This document shows, one piece after another, positions 34,584 to 46,500 of a DNA stretch of 64,000 nucleotides (position 1 is the first letter of the stretch; the number at the start of each line of letters is the position of its first letter). The DNA is from Nymphaea colorata. Taxonomy: Eukaryota > Streptophyta > Magnoliopsida > Nymphaeales > Nymphaeaceae. The translations under genes and the position numbers were made by a program. Location of the stretch: NCBI RefSeq assembly GCF_008831285.2, contig NC_045140.1:24756131-24820130 (forward strand). Reading direction: 5' to 3'. Below the pieces are notes generated by a model. That model was not told where the DNA came from, searched no databases, and saw only the letters and a list, made by a program, of their open reading frames with translations.

Positions 34584-36499
34584 TGACCTTGTCAAGTGAA
34601 CTTTAAAAACTTTAGCTCCTTATTCAAAAAATTATAAAAAATAAATCTTTTTCAAAATATACCAAAAAAAAAAAGTAAACCTGAGACGACCCGCATCGGC
34701 CGAGCCGGCTGTCCCCGGTTCATTGAAGTAAAGTATCTTAGAAGGTGAGAAACATGGAAAGGTCACGTCATTTGAGGTGGAAAATTAGTGATCCAAGAAA
34801 CCTTAGGTTTAAGCAAATCATTGTCATAAATGGAAGCAACGTGAGGGCTTTCCTCTCAAATATGATAAAATTTTAATTTCACCCCTCCAATCTTCCCAAA
34901 ATTACCACAACGCCAGTCCGTTATCCGGATCTGACCGGACCCGTCCAGATCTGAATGGGCAAAGCACAGTGCCAGCACCAACCGGTTCTGTAAACTAGAT
35001 TCAGAAATCATTGAAATCAAAACTCCTACAGGACTTGAATAGGAAAAACTCTAACCATAAGATTTCTTTCCGATTTGAAAATCCAACTTGACTTTGATTA
35101 ATTAATCCATTTAATGATCCTTTACTATTGACCAAAGTAGAGTGAGATTGGAGTTTACATAATGTCTCACATGGATGCATGCAAACTGGCATGTGTATAT
35201 ATATATATATATATATATACACATCATGCGAAACTGTGTATTATATAATCTAATGATTGTGATAAGTAGGTGCACCAATGCTATATATATGTATATATAT
35301 ATATATATATGGGAAGAGAACCTCAGGTCCATTTATTTTCACCTGCATTTGGGAGCTGTCAGTTGTGAATGGACCAGATATGGTACGGTACTGAAATGGA
35401 ATTCTGGATTCTACAGGGTGGGCACCAAAACGGGATGATTATTTTAGTAATATTTCTAGAACGGAGGTGCCGTTTGGAAATATTGGCTTTAGGGACACGC
35501 TTGTGCCAAAGTAAGCAGGTGGGGGCAAAATCGTCAACGGGGGGAAGATGAAAAAGGACCTGAGGGCCTCGTGAGGGAAGAAAGAAGAAACCGTCCAATT
35601 ATCAAAAATAATTAATGGGGTTAATAAATGTCTTTCCCCCTTTTGCCAGCCATTCCGCTTTCCGCAGTAATAATTCCTATTTTTCACAATGACGATAATA
35701 CCCCTACGTCACGCTGAATAAATGAAATAAACTTATGGTTGCGATCTGCTGGCTTATTCAATATACCTCATAAAAGGACATAATGGACATCAAAACAAAA
35801 AGAAATTTTCATGTGGAAGTTGAATTTTATCATATTAGAGGAGCCAGGACAGCCAATCATATCCCTTAAATGTATAATTAATGTGTATAACTTTTGTCCT
35901 TTCTTCAAATGATTCAGAAAATTGAATATGGGCCTCCTGATTCTCCACTTTTCCTATTTGCCATGGTATTTATTCCAACATCTTAGAGATTTAAAGACCT
36001 AATCAAAGTTTTTTTTTTTTTTCAATTCTAATTAAATCACTTATTGAGGTGAAGAGGAACTCATTTTGAATGAATGTCACAGGTAGAATCCCATAAGTTT
36101 TCCCTCTCCTTTTTCAAAATAGAAACTGGTCATACTCTCTAGCAGATGAAGTCGACATCAATGTTTTGCCAATTGCAAGCATAAAGTTTTTTGTGGATGA
36201 ACTTTTTTGAATGAGAAAAGGTAAATGTTCCATTCTGAACTTTTTTTTTACCCAGCAAACTCTTTCACCCCTTTTTTTCCCCAGACAAAAGCAACGCTAT
36301 TGGGAGACATTTTCCAACATATTCTTTTCTGACCAAACAGGTGAACTTAGTTGGGAAAACCAACAAAATGCATATGCTTTTCCAGTTTCCACCTGTACTA
36401 AAAAACCTCCCAATAATTATAAAAGTGTTCCTAACAATTGACAAACATATGCCTCTCTTTGTTGTAGCACTTTAATCCAAACTCAAATCCTTTCTACTC
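34584..36499. other. Spacer with TA microsatellites
   Basis: No gene is supported. TA runs lie at about 35196-35219 (inside a GTGTATATA..TATACAC palindrome) and 35281-35311. A short GC-rich patch at 34683-34720 (CGACCCGCATCGGCCGAGCC) stands out from its AT-rich surroundings but has no recognised identity. A poly(T) tract lies near 36008-36022. Confidence 0.4.
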
Positions 36500-37083
36500 G
36501 ATTCAACCAACTCAGGTTGAACCAATTATAAATAATGTTCTTAGTTTTAAGAAAGTATTTTTCGACTTTCAAGACTGTGGAAAACTATAAAAGTCGAAGA
36601 TCACTCAGCAAGCTAGAAAGTAAGAAGAGGTCTTTTGAAATTAGGAACGAAGCTGGACTGCCAACTGAAAGTAATGGTGAAGTTTATTTTGTAAAAATCA
36701 TTATCTATTGGGAAGGGTATATTAGTCAACAACATTTTTTTTATTTATTTCGAAATCACAACAGGAGAAATAAAAAAGAAAGCAACCGATTTTCAAACCG
36801 GCACGAGGAGACAGATATAGAGAGTCGAAGAGAGCGAGAGCACACGAGTGAGACCAGCGGCAGCAGGGCTGGAGGCACCAGGCATCACCGCCACCAAACC
36901 AACGTCGAAGTGCATTTGGTCGTCGTCTCTCTTCATTTATATTCTCTTTCACCCCCTCACTCCTTCCCTGCTTCTCCTCTCCCTCTCTCTCTCTTCGTTT
37001 TCTCATATTCGTCGTAGTGGAAGGAGAAAAGGTGTGGCTGCGGAGAAGGAGAAAGACGAAGAGGAGGAAGGGCAGGCGGTGAA
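36500..37083 (+). promoter_or_regulatory. Promoter and 5' UTR region of the nucleobase-ascorbate transporter
   Basis: This region leads into the ATG at 37084. CAATTATAAATAATG at about 36521-36535 resembles a TATA-type element, though it is over 500 bp from the ATG. The last 200 bp are CT-rich (for example 36960-37000), as in many plant leaders, and change to GA-rich just before the start. Overlapping open frames on both strands here (36535-37017 +, 36722-37120 -) look like composition effects. Confidence 0.4.
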
Positions 37084-40000
37084 ATGACGGGGCATAAGCC
37101 GCAGGACGTGTTCGAACCATTTCCGGTGAAGGAGCAGCTCCCCGGTGTGGATTACTGCCTTACTAGCCCTCCGCCTTGGCGTAAGTCTCTCTGTCTCTGT
37201 CTCTTTCGTTTCTTTCTCTCTGCCTGTCGGTCTCTCTCTATATCATTGTTGCTGGCTTGACGACCCTTTGTGACTTATGTAGCCGGTGTTTCCTTTCTGT
37301 TTCTCCTGATTCTGTCGTCCAGTTTGTCGGTTTTTTCTTTCATAAACTCTGTTCTGTTTTTGGAGCGATTTGCATGGCCGTTTGATTTTGAAAAATTTTG
37401 ATGGTTTCGTGCGTTTCTTAGTTCTCTTGCCATATATTTTGATCGAAAGATGCAAATTCAATTGTCTTCTTCATGGATTGCTTCTATCAGTTTACATCCT
37501 TGATTGAATTTTCCTCTTAACTATAGTTTTGAGAAATATAGTTTTGAGTGGATTGGAGAAATATAGTTTTGAGAAGTTGAAGTTGGTCATTTCTGCTTGA
37601 TCTCAAATTGCAAATTGAGTGTCATTGCGCTTTTGTTGAAATGTGCGATAAACAACTCCACTGGAGTGAAATTAAGAACTATGGGTTTTCAAATTTAGAT
37701 ATGCGAGTCCCGTAGATCCTTTTGGGTGCATGCGTAAACATAAAAAATTCTGTCATCTAATAGTCCTTTTTATTCTCGTTGATTTTCCTTGGTTTCTGGT
37801 TGACGAATTATTTTTAGAGTTGATTTTTCTGTACGATGGATATTTACTTATCAATTTAAATTATGAATCTGTGGCCTCTTTTTCTCTGTTTGTCAGGTGA
37901 TCCTTGCATGAATATCTCAGCTATAGACACGGCAAAAAAAATTGTTATTTCTTTCATCAGTCTCCGTACTGCTTCGTTTTTCCTTCCACCAATCTTTTTG
38001 CTCTTTTGTTACTTGTACCACCATTCTCGAAATTGTTGACTTCCAACTAATCTTTTTTTTTTGTTACAATAATGGAACACTGAGCATTTTAATGTTGCTT
38101 CCCAATAGATCTCAAGTTAGCAGATACAACTTGCTCTGTTATTAGTGTCCATGACAAAGTGGACAATAATTTGATTCTGTTGTCGATGTTGCAGATGAGG
38201 CCGTGTTTCAGGGCTTTCAGCATTTTCTGGTGATGCTTGGTACAACCGTCCTCATACCCACAATTTTGGTTCCTCAGATGGGAGGCGGTAATGTAAGGAA
38301 AGCAGAACTGGAAACTATTTCTTTCGATCTCTTGAATACTGTCTTTCTGATTGTTTGAACACTTATTTAAACTCTTTTGACTGTGAAGTATGAGAAGGCT
38401 CAGGTGATTCAGACTCTACTGTTCGTAGCTGGATTGAACACTTTACTTCAGTCTTTCTTTGGAACCCGGCTGCCTGTAGTCATTGGTGGTTCTTACACAT
38501 ATATTCTTCCCACAGTTTCAATTATCTTTGCTCATCGATACAGCTACATCATTGAACCAGAAGAGGTCGTCATCTTGATCTATCTCCCTTCTTCCTTTTT
38601 TATTAAGTTCTTTGTACACAGAATGAGTATAATGAGTACTAAGAAATTACATTGGCGTTGATTTCAGAGGTTTTATAGGACCATGAGAGGAATTCAAGGG
38701 GCCCTTATTGCAGCTTCGTGCTTTCAGATAATTATAGGAATTACTGGGCTCTGGAGCATTGTGATGAGGTTGGTTGCTATGTCACATGGGTTTGGGCGTA
38801 TATGTGTGTGTGTGTGCGTGTATGTATGCTTGTATGTATATTACATAGACAGACACCAAAAGCAAAAATATGGCCATTTAGTGTGCCTTGTGACTTTTTG
38901 AAATTTTATTTACAAATCTAAGCACATAAAGGAACTCGGTATGTGGAAAGATGTAGGAACGACAAATTATTTTTTCAATGTGTAGATTGGATAATTATAA
39001 GTCCAAATAGTTAAAGACCATTAAACTTTAAGCTGTTATGAAATTTGACCTTCACAATGAAATTCATCCTTTTTTCTCCTTATGTTTTCTAATGTACTCC
39101 ATATAATAAATTTGTCAAAAATAGCACACAAAGTGCTGCACCACTAAATGTCAGACAAATTGGATAGTAGATTCTAAGCCCCTCCCTCACTCTCTCTCTA
39201 TCTTTATATATCAATATATATGTGTGTGTATATATGTGTTTGTCAGCGATGAGGATGAAGTAAGAAGCTAGGAATGCACATAGACATAACAATTGCTAAT
39301 TTGATTTTAATATATACTAATAAATGAAAACAGTATAAAAAGTGGATTACATTATATAAATACTAGTGTTCTTCAAATTTCACATCTACAACAATGTGGC
39401 AGACGATGATAGTGAAACAAAAAGAAAATAAAATATATTACTAAACACTTAATAACTAAGACAAAAACATATCTCTCAGATAACAAAACATGGCAAAATG
39501 AGTTGGAAAATTTGCTGTTTCCATTTTCTTGTTTAGGGCTAATTTTGGATCAAAATAAGCATGGGTGAGTTGGGACATTTGAAACTTCTTCTCCAAGCTA
39601 TGTCCCGGAATGTTGTAACATGCAACTGTTTTGATACTGGTGTGTTACCGATGCAGGAATTTCCATGACATCGAACAATGGTTTTGTGCATTATCTTGTA
39701 TCTCAACCCTAAGCTTCTTTTACTTTTCTTTAATTCTTTGTGTTGGATGTAGGTTTCTCAGTCCACTTTCAGCTGTGCCCCTTGTTACTCTTACAGGGCT
39801 TGGGCTTTATAGTCTGGGTTTTCCAGGGGTCAGTCTTTCTAACCTTCATCAGAGTTTGCTTGATTTAATGTGGTTTTGCAGAATATAAGATTGGTATCCT
39901 ATTCCTCTTTCGAAATTGAAAATTTTCACGTTGATAGATATTGCTTTACTTTGATATATCAGGTAACTGTATGAATCGGCCTTGCAGGTTGCAAAGTGTA

Positions 40001-43000
40001 TTGAGATTGGACTTCCAGAGTTAATCTTGATGATTATCTTTACACAGGTAAATGTTTATTTTTATATTTATCCTAATATCACCTCTCTCTTCTTCTGCAT
40101 TCTAAAAATCATATCCTGAGTGGCAAAAGAGTTGAATTTACTTGTTAGATTTCTTTTAATTGTATTATGTTGCTGATAACTGAAATCTGCACAAACTTCC
40201 TGACAGTATGTACGACACATTGGAGAAAGGAGGGGAATTGGCAACCGTTATGCTGTGGTATTCTCTATTGCAGTTGTTTGGCTTTATGCTCATATTCTAA
40301 CAATTGCTGGTGCATATCGGCATAGACCTGTCCAAACCCAATACCACTGCCAAACAGATCGTGCTGGACTCATCTATAGCTCTCCCTGGTTAGCCCATTC
40401 TTTTAGTTCATATTTTAAATTGCTTACTTCCAAGTCCAGTCGATTGTTAACTTCTTTAGCAGAAATTTTACTTATTTTTGAAGATTAAATGTTTCTTGAG
40501 CAATTAAGAGCTTTATTTTACATAGGCTTTTAATTATCAATGGTCACTCTTAAAACGCTTAGATTTAGTCCATTTTCGGATCTGTTCTGTATTTAGCAAG
40601 CAATAGAATATCTCCTATGTGCTTATCCTGTTTAAATAAATTTTGTACCTGAAAGTTATCTAATTGAGCTTCTTCTTTTTTTTTTCTGTTTCTGGATTAT
40701 TCCTCTGTAATTTCCATCTGCAATTTAATGGAGATTTGAACTCATGTGAGAGCAGAAGTTCATAACTATTAAGCCACAATAGGCATGCTTGGGTGGCCAT
40801 GAGGATTTGTTTTTCAATTGGAGTTTGTGTTCTCTGTAGCACAAAATTAATTTCATATACACTGGTCTCCATTTTCGCAATGAGGTAGATGCCAAACTGC
40901 AGTTCATGGAGATGCTTCTTTTATGAACTCAATCTTGATTTTGTTTACATGCCAACCTGCTTAAGATGAGCTTTCATGATTGGATTTTCTTTACCTCTTT
41001 ATTGATGAAAATGGAAATCCTATTCACAGCTTCATGCTTTGACCTTTGTCTTTTCTCCTTCTGTATAGGATTAGAGTTCCATATCCATTTCAGTGGGGCC
41101 CACCAACTTTTAATGCTGGAGAAGTTTTTGCCATGATGGCAGCATCATTTGCAGCCCTCATTGAGGTTAGAATTGGGTTCCTTTTTTTCTGCATTTTACT
41201 CTTTTCTGAAATTCACATATGAACTTGAATTGAGTCTATTCCTTTATTACTGTAAGCTCAAAATTCCTCCGTAACTGAGTTATTGAGCTATTTTTTATGG
41301 TTTAGAAAAAGTTTAGTTGCTTGTTTTATTGGAAAACAATTTGAACACATTTCCTATCTGTCTTGAATCCCATCTGTCTTGAACTCCACACTTTATATTA
41401 GAAACTTAAAGTCCATATGTAACTGAAACTACTGTGTACTAGTTGCAGCATGCGCTAAGCACAGTTTTTTTGGTTCTTTTCTGATTGTACGTCTATAGGG
41501 TCACCAAGTCATTCCTTTGCACTTCTATGTATTCTCAATTCTGGATTCATACCAGCTTCAAAAGAATGGGCATCACTGGTCCAGTCAAATGGCCTTGAGC
41601 CTTCCTTTTTGTCCATCATACTACTCCAGAATAAAATGGACAAATTGTTCACAATAAAATGTTAGGAACCATAATAATCCAGAAGAAGTGCTATTATTGA
41701 TATTTTTTTTCTTTACGAGTCTGACAATTTTCGACGCACTTTTTTCTCTTTAGTCAACAGGAACTTTCATTGCTGCCTCAAGATATTCATGTTGCACTCA
41801 TATGCCACCTTCTATATGTGGTCGTGGTGTTTCCTGGCTGGTAATAATTCTCAGACATTAATATTTGCTTTTATGTCTTCTCAGCTTCATCTATATTTTT
41901 GTATATTTAGAAAAATTATGTTAATGCAGGGAGTAGGCCTTTTACTGGATGGGATGTTTGGTACAGCAAATGGGTCTGCAGCTTCAGTGTAAGATACAAG
42001 TGCTCTTAGGAGTTAGGATTAATTGATTTTCTTTTCCAAATGTACAAAGCTTGACAAAGCAAATAAAATAATGTTTGCAGTGAAAATGCTGGTCTTTTGG
42101 GCATGACACGTATTGCAAGCAGAAGAGTAATTCAAATATCTGCCGGATTTATGCTGTTCTTTGCTGTCCTTGGTAAGTTTGTACATGTTATCTCAAACAA
42201 TATTGCTTTAACTGTCTAAAATTATGGTTTTCTCTGGTGACAGGAAAATTTGGGGCACTTTTTGCTTCTATTCCTCTGCCTATTTTTGCTGCTCTATATT
42301 GTATCCTCTTCGCATATGTGGGTAAGTGTTGTTTTAATCATCATTTATATCAAATGCATTCGTCTGGATCACATTCAATATTTGAATTTGGATAACTATA
42401 GTAGATGTCACAAGTTGATCGTACAGTCAATGACTTTGTTGTTTGTGTAAGAAGGCTTGCTGAATTTCGGTGAAGAGAGACTGGAAATTTAAACCGGATG
42501 ATAAGAAAATAAATAATGGTATTGGTACCAGAAAGATTTACGAGTTGCTAAAGGTTGGAAATGGAGAAATATTTGGAGTTTATTTCTTAATATAGTCCTA
42601 TAAACTGAACCTTACACATTTTTTTCTCTGTAAAATTCTTAACTGGCTTGTGGAAACATGGGTTCCTCTTCTTTTTTAAGTTGGTAATTTGGATTAAAGC
42701 ATCTAATCAGTTTCTTATTAATATGTTGATTCCAATTATGAACGGTTGGTTTTCACTCCGACAATCTATCCTTGCATTTTTTCCATGGTCATAATGCAGA
42801 AGGATTTATGAAATGTATATAAAGCATTTTTTTGTTGTTTGAGGTCTATAGGATGTCATTGCTAGTTATCTGGAGTAATTTGTTTTCTTACTTTTGAGAA
42901 GATTGAAGGGGCATGCTTAAATACCTAATGGAGTACCTTTACCATAACTAGATACTTACATCTCAAACTCTTTTTGCTTTTGATGTGGTTACATTTTTTC

Positions 43001-43552
43001 AGATATTGTAATTTTTAATTTATTCAGATATTATAATTTTTATGCTATGTGCTGACTTTTACTGTTACATTGGAGCAGCTTCTGCAGGTCTAAACTTACT
43101 TCAGTTCTGCCACCTCAATAGTTTTAGGACAAAATTTATCTTAGGCTTCTCGTTGTTCATGGGATTATCAGTGCCCCAGTATTTTAATGAGTATACTTTA
43201 GTTGCTGGTTACGGTCCAGTTCACACGCATGGGATATGGGTATGAAAATTTCCATCAGCCTTACCATTTAGTTAGAGTTTACAGTTGAAAAATTGCAACA
43301 TGGTTGTCACTGGGTTTATTCTCTTTATTGCAGTTTAATGACATCATAAATGTCATTTTCTCATCACCGGCAACTGTAGCAGCTATTGTTGCTTATTTAT
43401 TGGACATGACCGTGCAACGTAAGCATAGCCATACACGGAGAGACAGGGGTTGGCATTGGTGGGGGAAATTCAGATCATTTAAGGATGATCCTCGAAGTGA
43501 AGAGTTTTACTCGCTCCCGTACAATCTTAACAAGTACTTCCCTCCTGTTTAG
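37084..43552 (+). CDS. Nucleobase-ascorbate transporter family protein, 14 exons
   Basis: This is a multi-pass membrane protein of the NAT/NCS2 family, likely a nucleobase (xanthine, uric acid or adenine/guanine) symporter at the plasma membrane. Exons: 37084-37180, 38195-38292, 38389-38565, 38668-38768, 39753-39828, 39988-40047, 40207-40388, 41069-41165, 41754-41840, 41930-41988, 42081-42172, 42244-42321, 43079-43239 and 43334-43552. Phases agree and give 527 residues, normal for plant NATs. The start resembles NAT4/NAT6 (VKEQLPGVDYCLTSPPPW). The TM1 QH motif is in GFQHFLVMLG, and the family signature appears as ENAGLLGMTR. YVASAGLNLLQFC and the ending YNLNKYFPPV are NAT6-like. Less usual is the segment RYSCCTHMPPSICGRGVSWL, where relatives have more conservative small residues. 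Introns 3 (donor GTCGTC) and 12 (tandem acceptor) are the least certain. Confidence 0.92.
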
Positions 43553-46500
43553 AAGGAAATGTTCCCAGCTTTACCCCTGCTCTACAATGGTGTCTCCTGT
43601 CATTATCCTCTTTAGTATGGCTATTGTAAATCATGATGCTGAAGCTGGACGATCTTGTTGGTTCTGGAAACCATTAGTGCTGATGACTCCAGCACTATGA
43701 ATCGGGCCTTCTGCTTGTTACCTTCTTTATTGCCTGAGTTAAAGAAGGTTATTCTGCTCGCATAAGATGCAAAATTGTAATTTTTTTTCTCCTAAAGAGA
43801 GCAGTCAATTAGAAATCCTTAACTTCTATATTTCTCTTTCGATTCATACAGGATTGCTTATTGTAAGAATTCCGGATGCTTCTTCTTTTTCTTTAATAAT
43901 ATCTCATTACCGTACAGTTGGCCACTTGAGAGGAGAAGTTTCCTCGTAAAAATGATGAGACAACATCTCTGCTGGACTTGTAAATATTTTATTCATGTAT
44001 GTGGAGTATCTACGGTAATTTTGCTATGAATACGTTCGTGTTTCTTAGAGAGCCATCAATCAGCCCACTATAGATGATTAGCTATGACATTTGGTGGAAC
44101 CCAATTAACAACTTACAATTTATGATGCCCACTTTGCTCCGCTGCATTATTTCAATGATAAAATGGTTGGTTATAGCGTACGTTTTACTTTCGATTCTGT
44201 TTGTTTTATTCTTCCATGATCAATTTTTATTCTTAAATCGTTATAAGTTCACATGTTGGCATGTGGATATCACAGAATTCATGGCTGATGTCCATGTCTA
44301 CTCCAAGTTCGTTTGCGGCAGGCAACAATGTCCTGTTGATTACGGAACACCACAAAAAATTGACCCATTTGGTGGCACCAACAGAAAGTTCTTTCTCGAT
44401 ATGCAGAATTATGCCTGTATGTGGTAAGGTGGCAGCCGTGCTCTCATGGAAGCAAGCAGGGAAAGCATGCGGGGTTTCTTGTTTTTTAATTCCATGGAAT
44501 TACACAATCTGCCAAAATTTTGGGAATGCAATGGAACGGGCTTGCCGCGTCAAATGTTTTGCACCAAAATTACAAACACTGGTCATGGACGGCCGCTGTT
44601 CTGGTGCCTGTTCCTGGAAATCTCGGGAACAGGAGAACAGAACGTCCTGTTTCCAGTATACCAGTAACATGAAGCAAACAATCTCAATGGGTGCACATAG
44701 AAAAGACAGAAGTCCCGACAACTCTGAAACTATGGAGATACTTTCACACAATATTTACTAGGAACGGTGGAAGCAAACAAACAATTGTGACAAGCATTGC
44801 TGCTTTTTATCGGAAAATGTGGTAACCCGACAACATGTCAACAGGTGAGCATGGTAAGAGGGCTTGTGAAGGGGGTTTAAGTTGAAAACTCTTGGTAAAT
44901 CCTCACTTTTTCACTTTCAATCTGAAACTTTCCCATGGTGTGATCCTTAAAAGGCATGGTCGTTAGGGTTAACCCAAAGTTCTCCCCTCAAGGTGATCAA
45001 CACTAAGGAGAAGGTGATCAATATGATTGGTGCGGCGCTATTTCGTTTCCTTTTTCCTGATTTTGTTGTTGATTGCTGGGAATCAGATGTGGAAATTTTC
45101 TTGTGAAATGCTAAGAGATATTCAGTTTGAACCCTCTTGGGGACGAGGGGGACCTTTTAGTATACTTTCCACAACTCAAGTTGTTCACATGCAAAGAAAT
45201 GAAAGTCATAAATAAGAGAAACCATGACTCCCAACTTTGCAGCCACAGGCTGCTTTGCTATTTTTATTCCCTTTGATCCACCAAGTAAAAGGGGCAGCAG
45301 TTGAGAAGCCGGAGGAAGTTGCATGCATTATGTAGCAGCATATGGTCGTAATTCGTAAGCATAAGTGAAGAAGATAACTTGTGATGCCGGTTGAGCACGC
45401 AGATTGGAAAAAAAAGTTTAAATGGGACATAACGATTTGAAGAATTAATTTTCTTTTAAATGTTATGATCAATCCTTTTATAGTTATTATTTTGAAACGG
45501 ACTTTTATGAAAACAAGCCACAGATAAATTAAACAATAGAATCATGTTGAAGCTTGGATTAACTCAAGCTGAAGAATATTAGGAAATTCAAGAGCAAGGT
45601 TTTGATCATGTCGCAAAAATAAGAAGAGCAGAATTAACGGGCAGTGAGAGTTTTTAAGCCAACACAGGTTTTATGAACCGACTAACAGGCGATGGCAGCA
45701 TTAAGATCCACAAGTCAAAGAATGTCGTACGTTTAATAACACTCCTGTGACAAAGACCATATAATCTAGTGCTTCTTAGCGAGAATTTTCTGGCTTCACC
45801 CTGTTGAAAAGAATAGGTGAAAAGTCGAACTCCGACAACCCCGGCGTTTTCCACAAGGCCATTCATGGACAGACCATCTGGGGTTAAGTTCTTCAGTGTT
45901 TGAATGGGATGACGTAGATAATGGACATTCTTTGCTGAAGTTGAGCGCATATTTCTGCTGAATTAAAAATGCCCCGAAGTGCTTACTTTTCTTCTTTACA
46001 AAATAAGATTTAGTTGATAACAGTTTACCTAAATAATGAACCTTCTTAGGTGCATGCATTTTGTTGAAAGCATTATTAAGATATTACCAGTTCTATGAAG
46101 GTGCAGTGGAATTATTAAGAATTTTTTAAGTTGTCGGCGACGCATTGGAGGATGCAATTTATGTAAAATGAGAAAGAAGTTAAAACGTCATCATTTCCCC
46201 TCGTGCACTCAAGCTTCCTAAACTGGAGGGCTATTTTATCAATTTATGACTGATTGGGATCTAATGACAGTTTACCTGAAAGATTTAGATATCTTGACGA
46301 CTCTTGACATATTAAGTTATTGAAAATATTGTCTAAGGGCCTTTTTTTTTTTCTATAATCTTAAATATGAGATCCACGTTCTTTATCTTTTTTTTTTTTA
46401 TAGAAACTTCAATTGCAGCTGCATTTCTAATTTAATTGTATTCATAAGAATCTCAAGGGCAGATGCTAAAGAGGGGCCGCATGTTTCCGACTATTTCCAG

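Noticed and set aside
36535-37120. Overlapping open frames on both strands (160 and 132 codons)
   Set aside because: They cover the CT/GA-rich leader of the NAT gene, are low-complexity, and match no family.
45654-46059. Two overlapping minus-strand open frames of 87-98 codons
   Set aside because: No recognisable domain, no splice continuation, and AT-rich intergenic surroundings.
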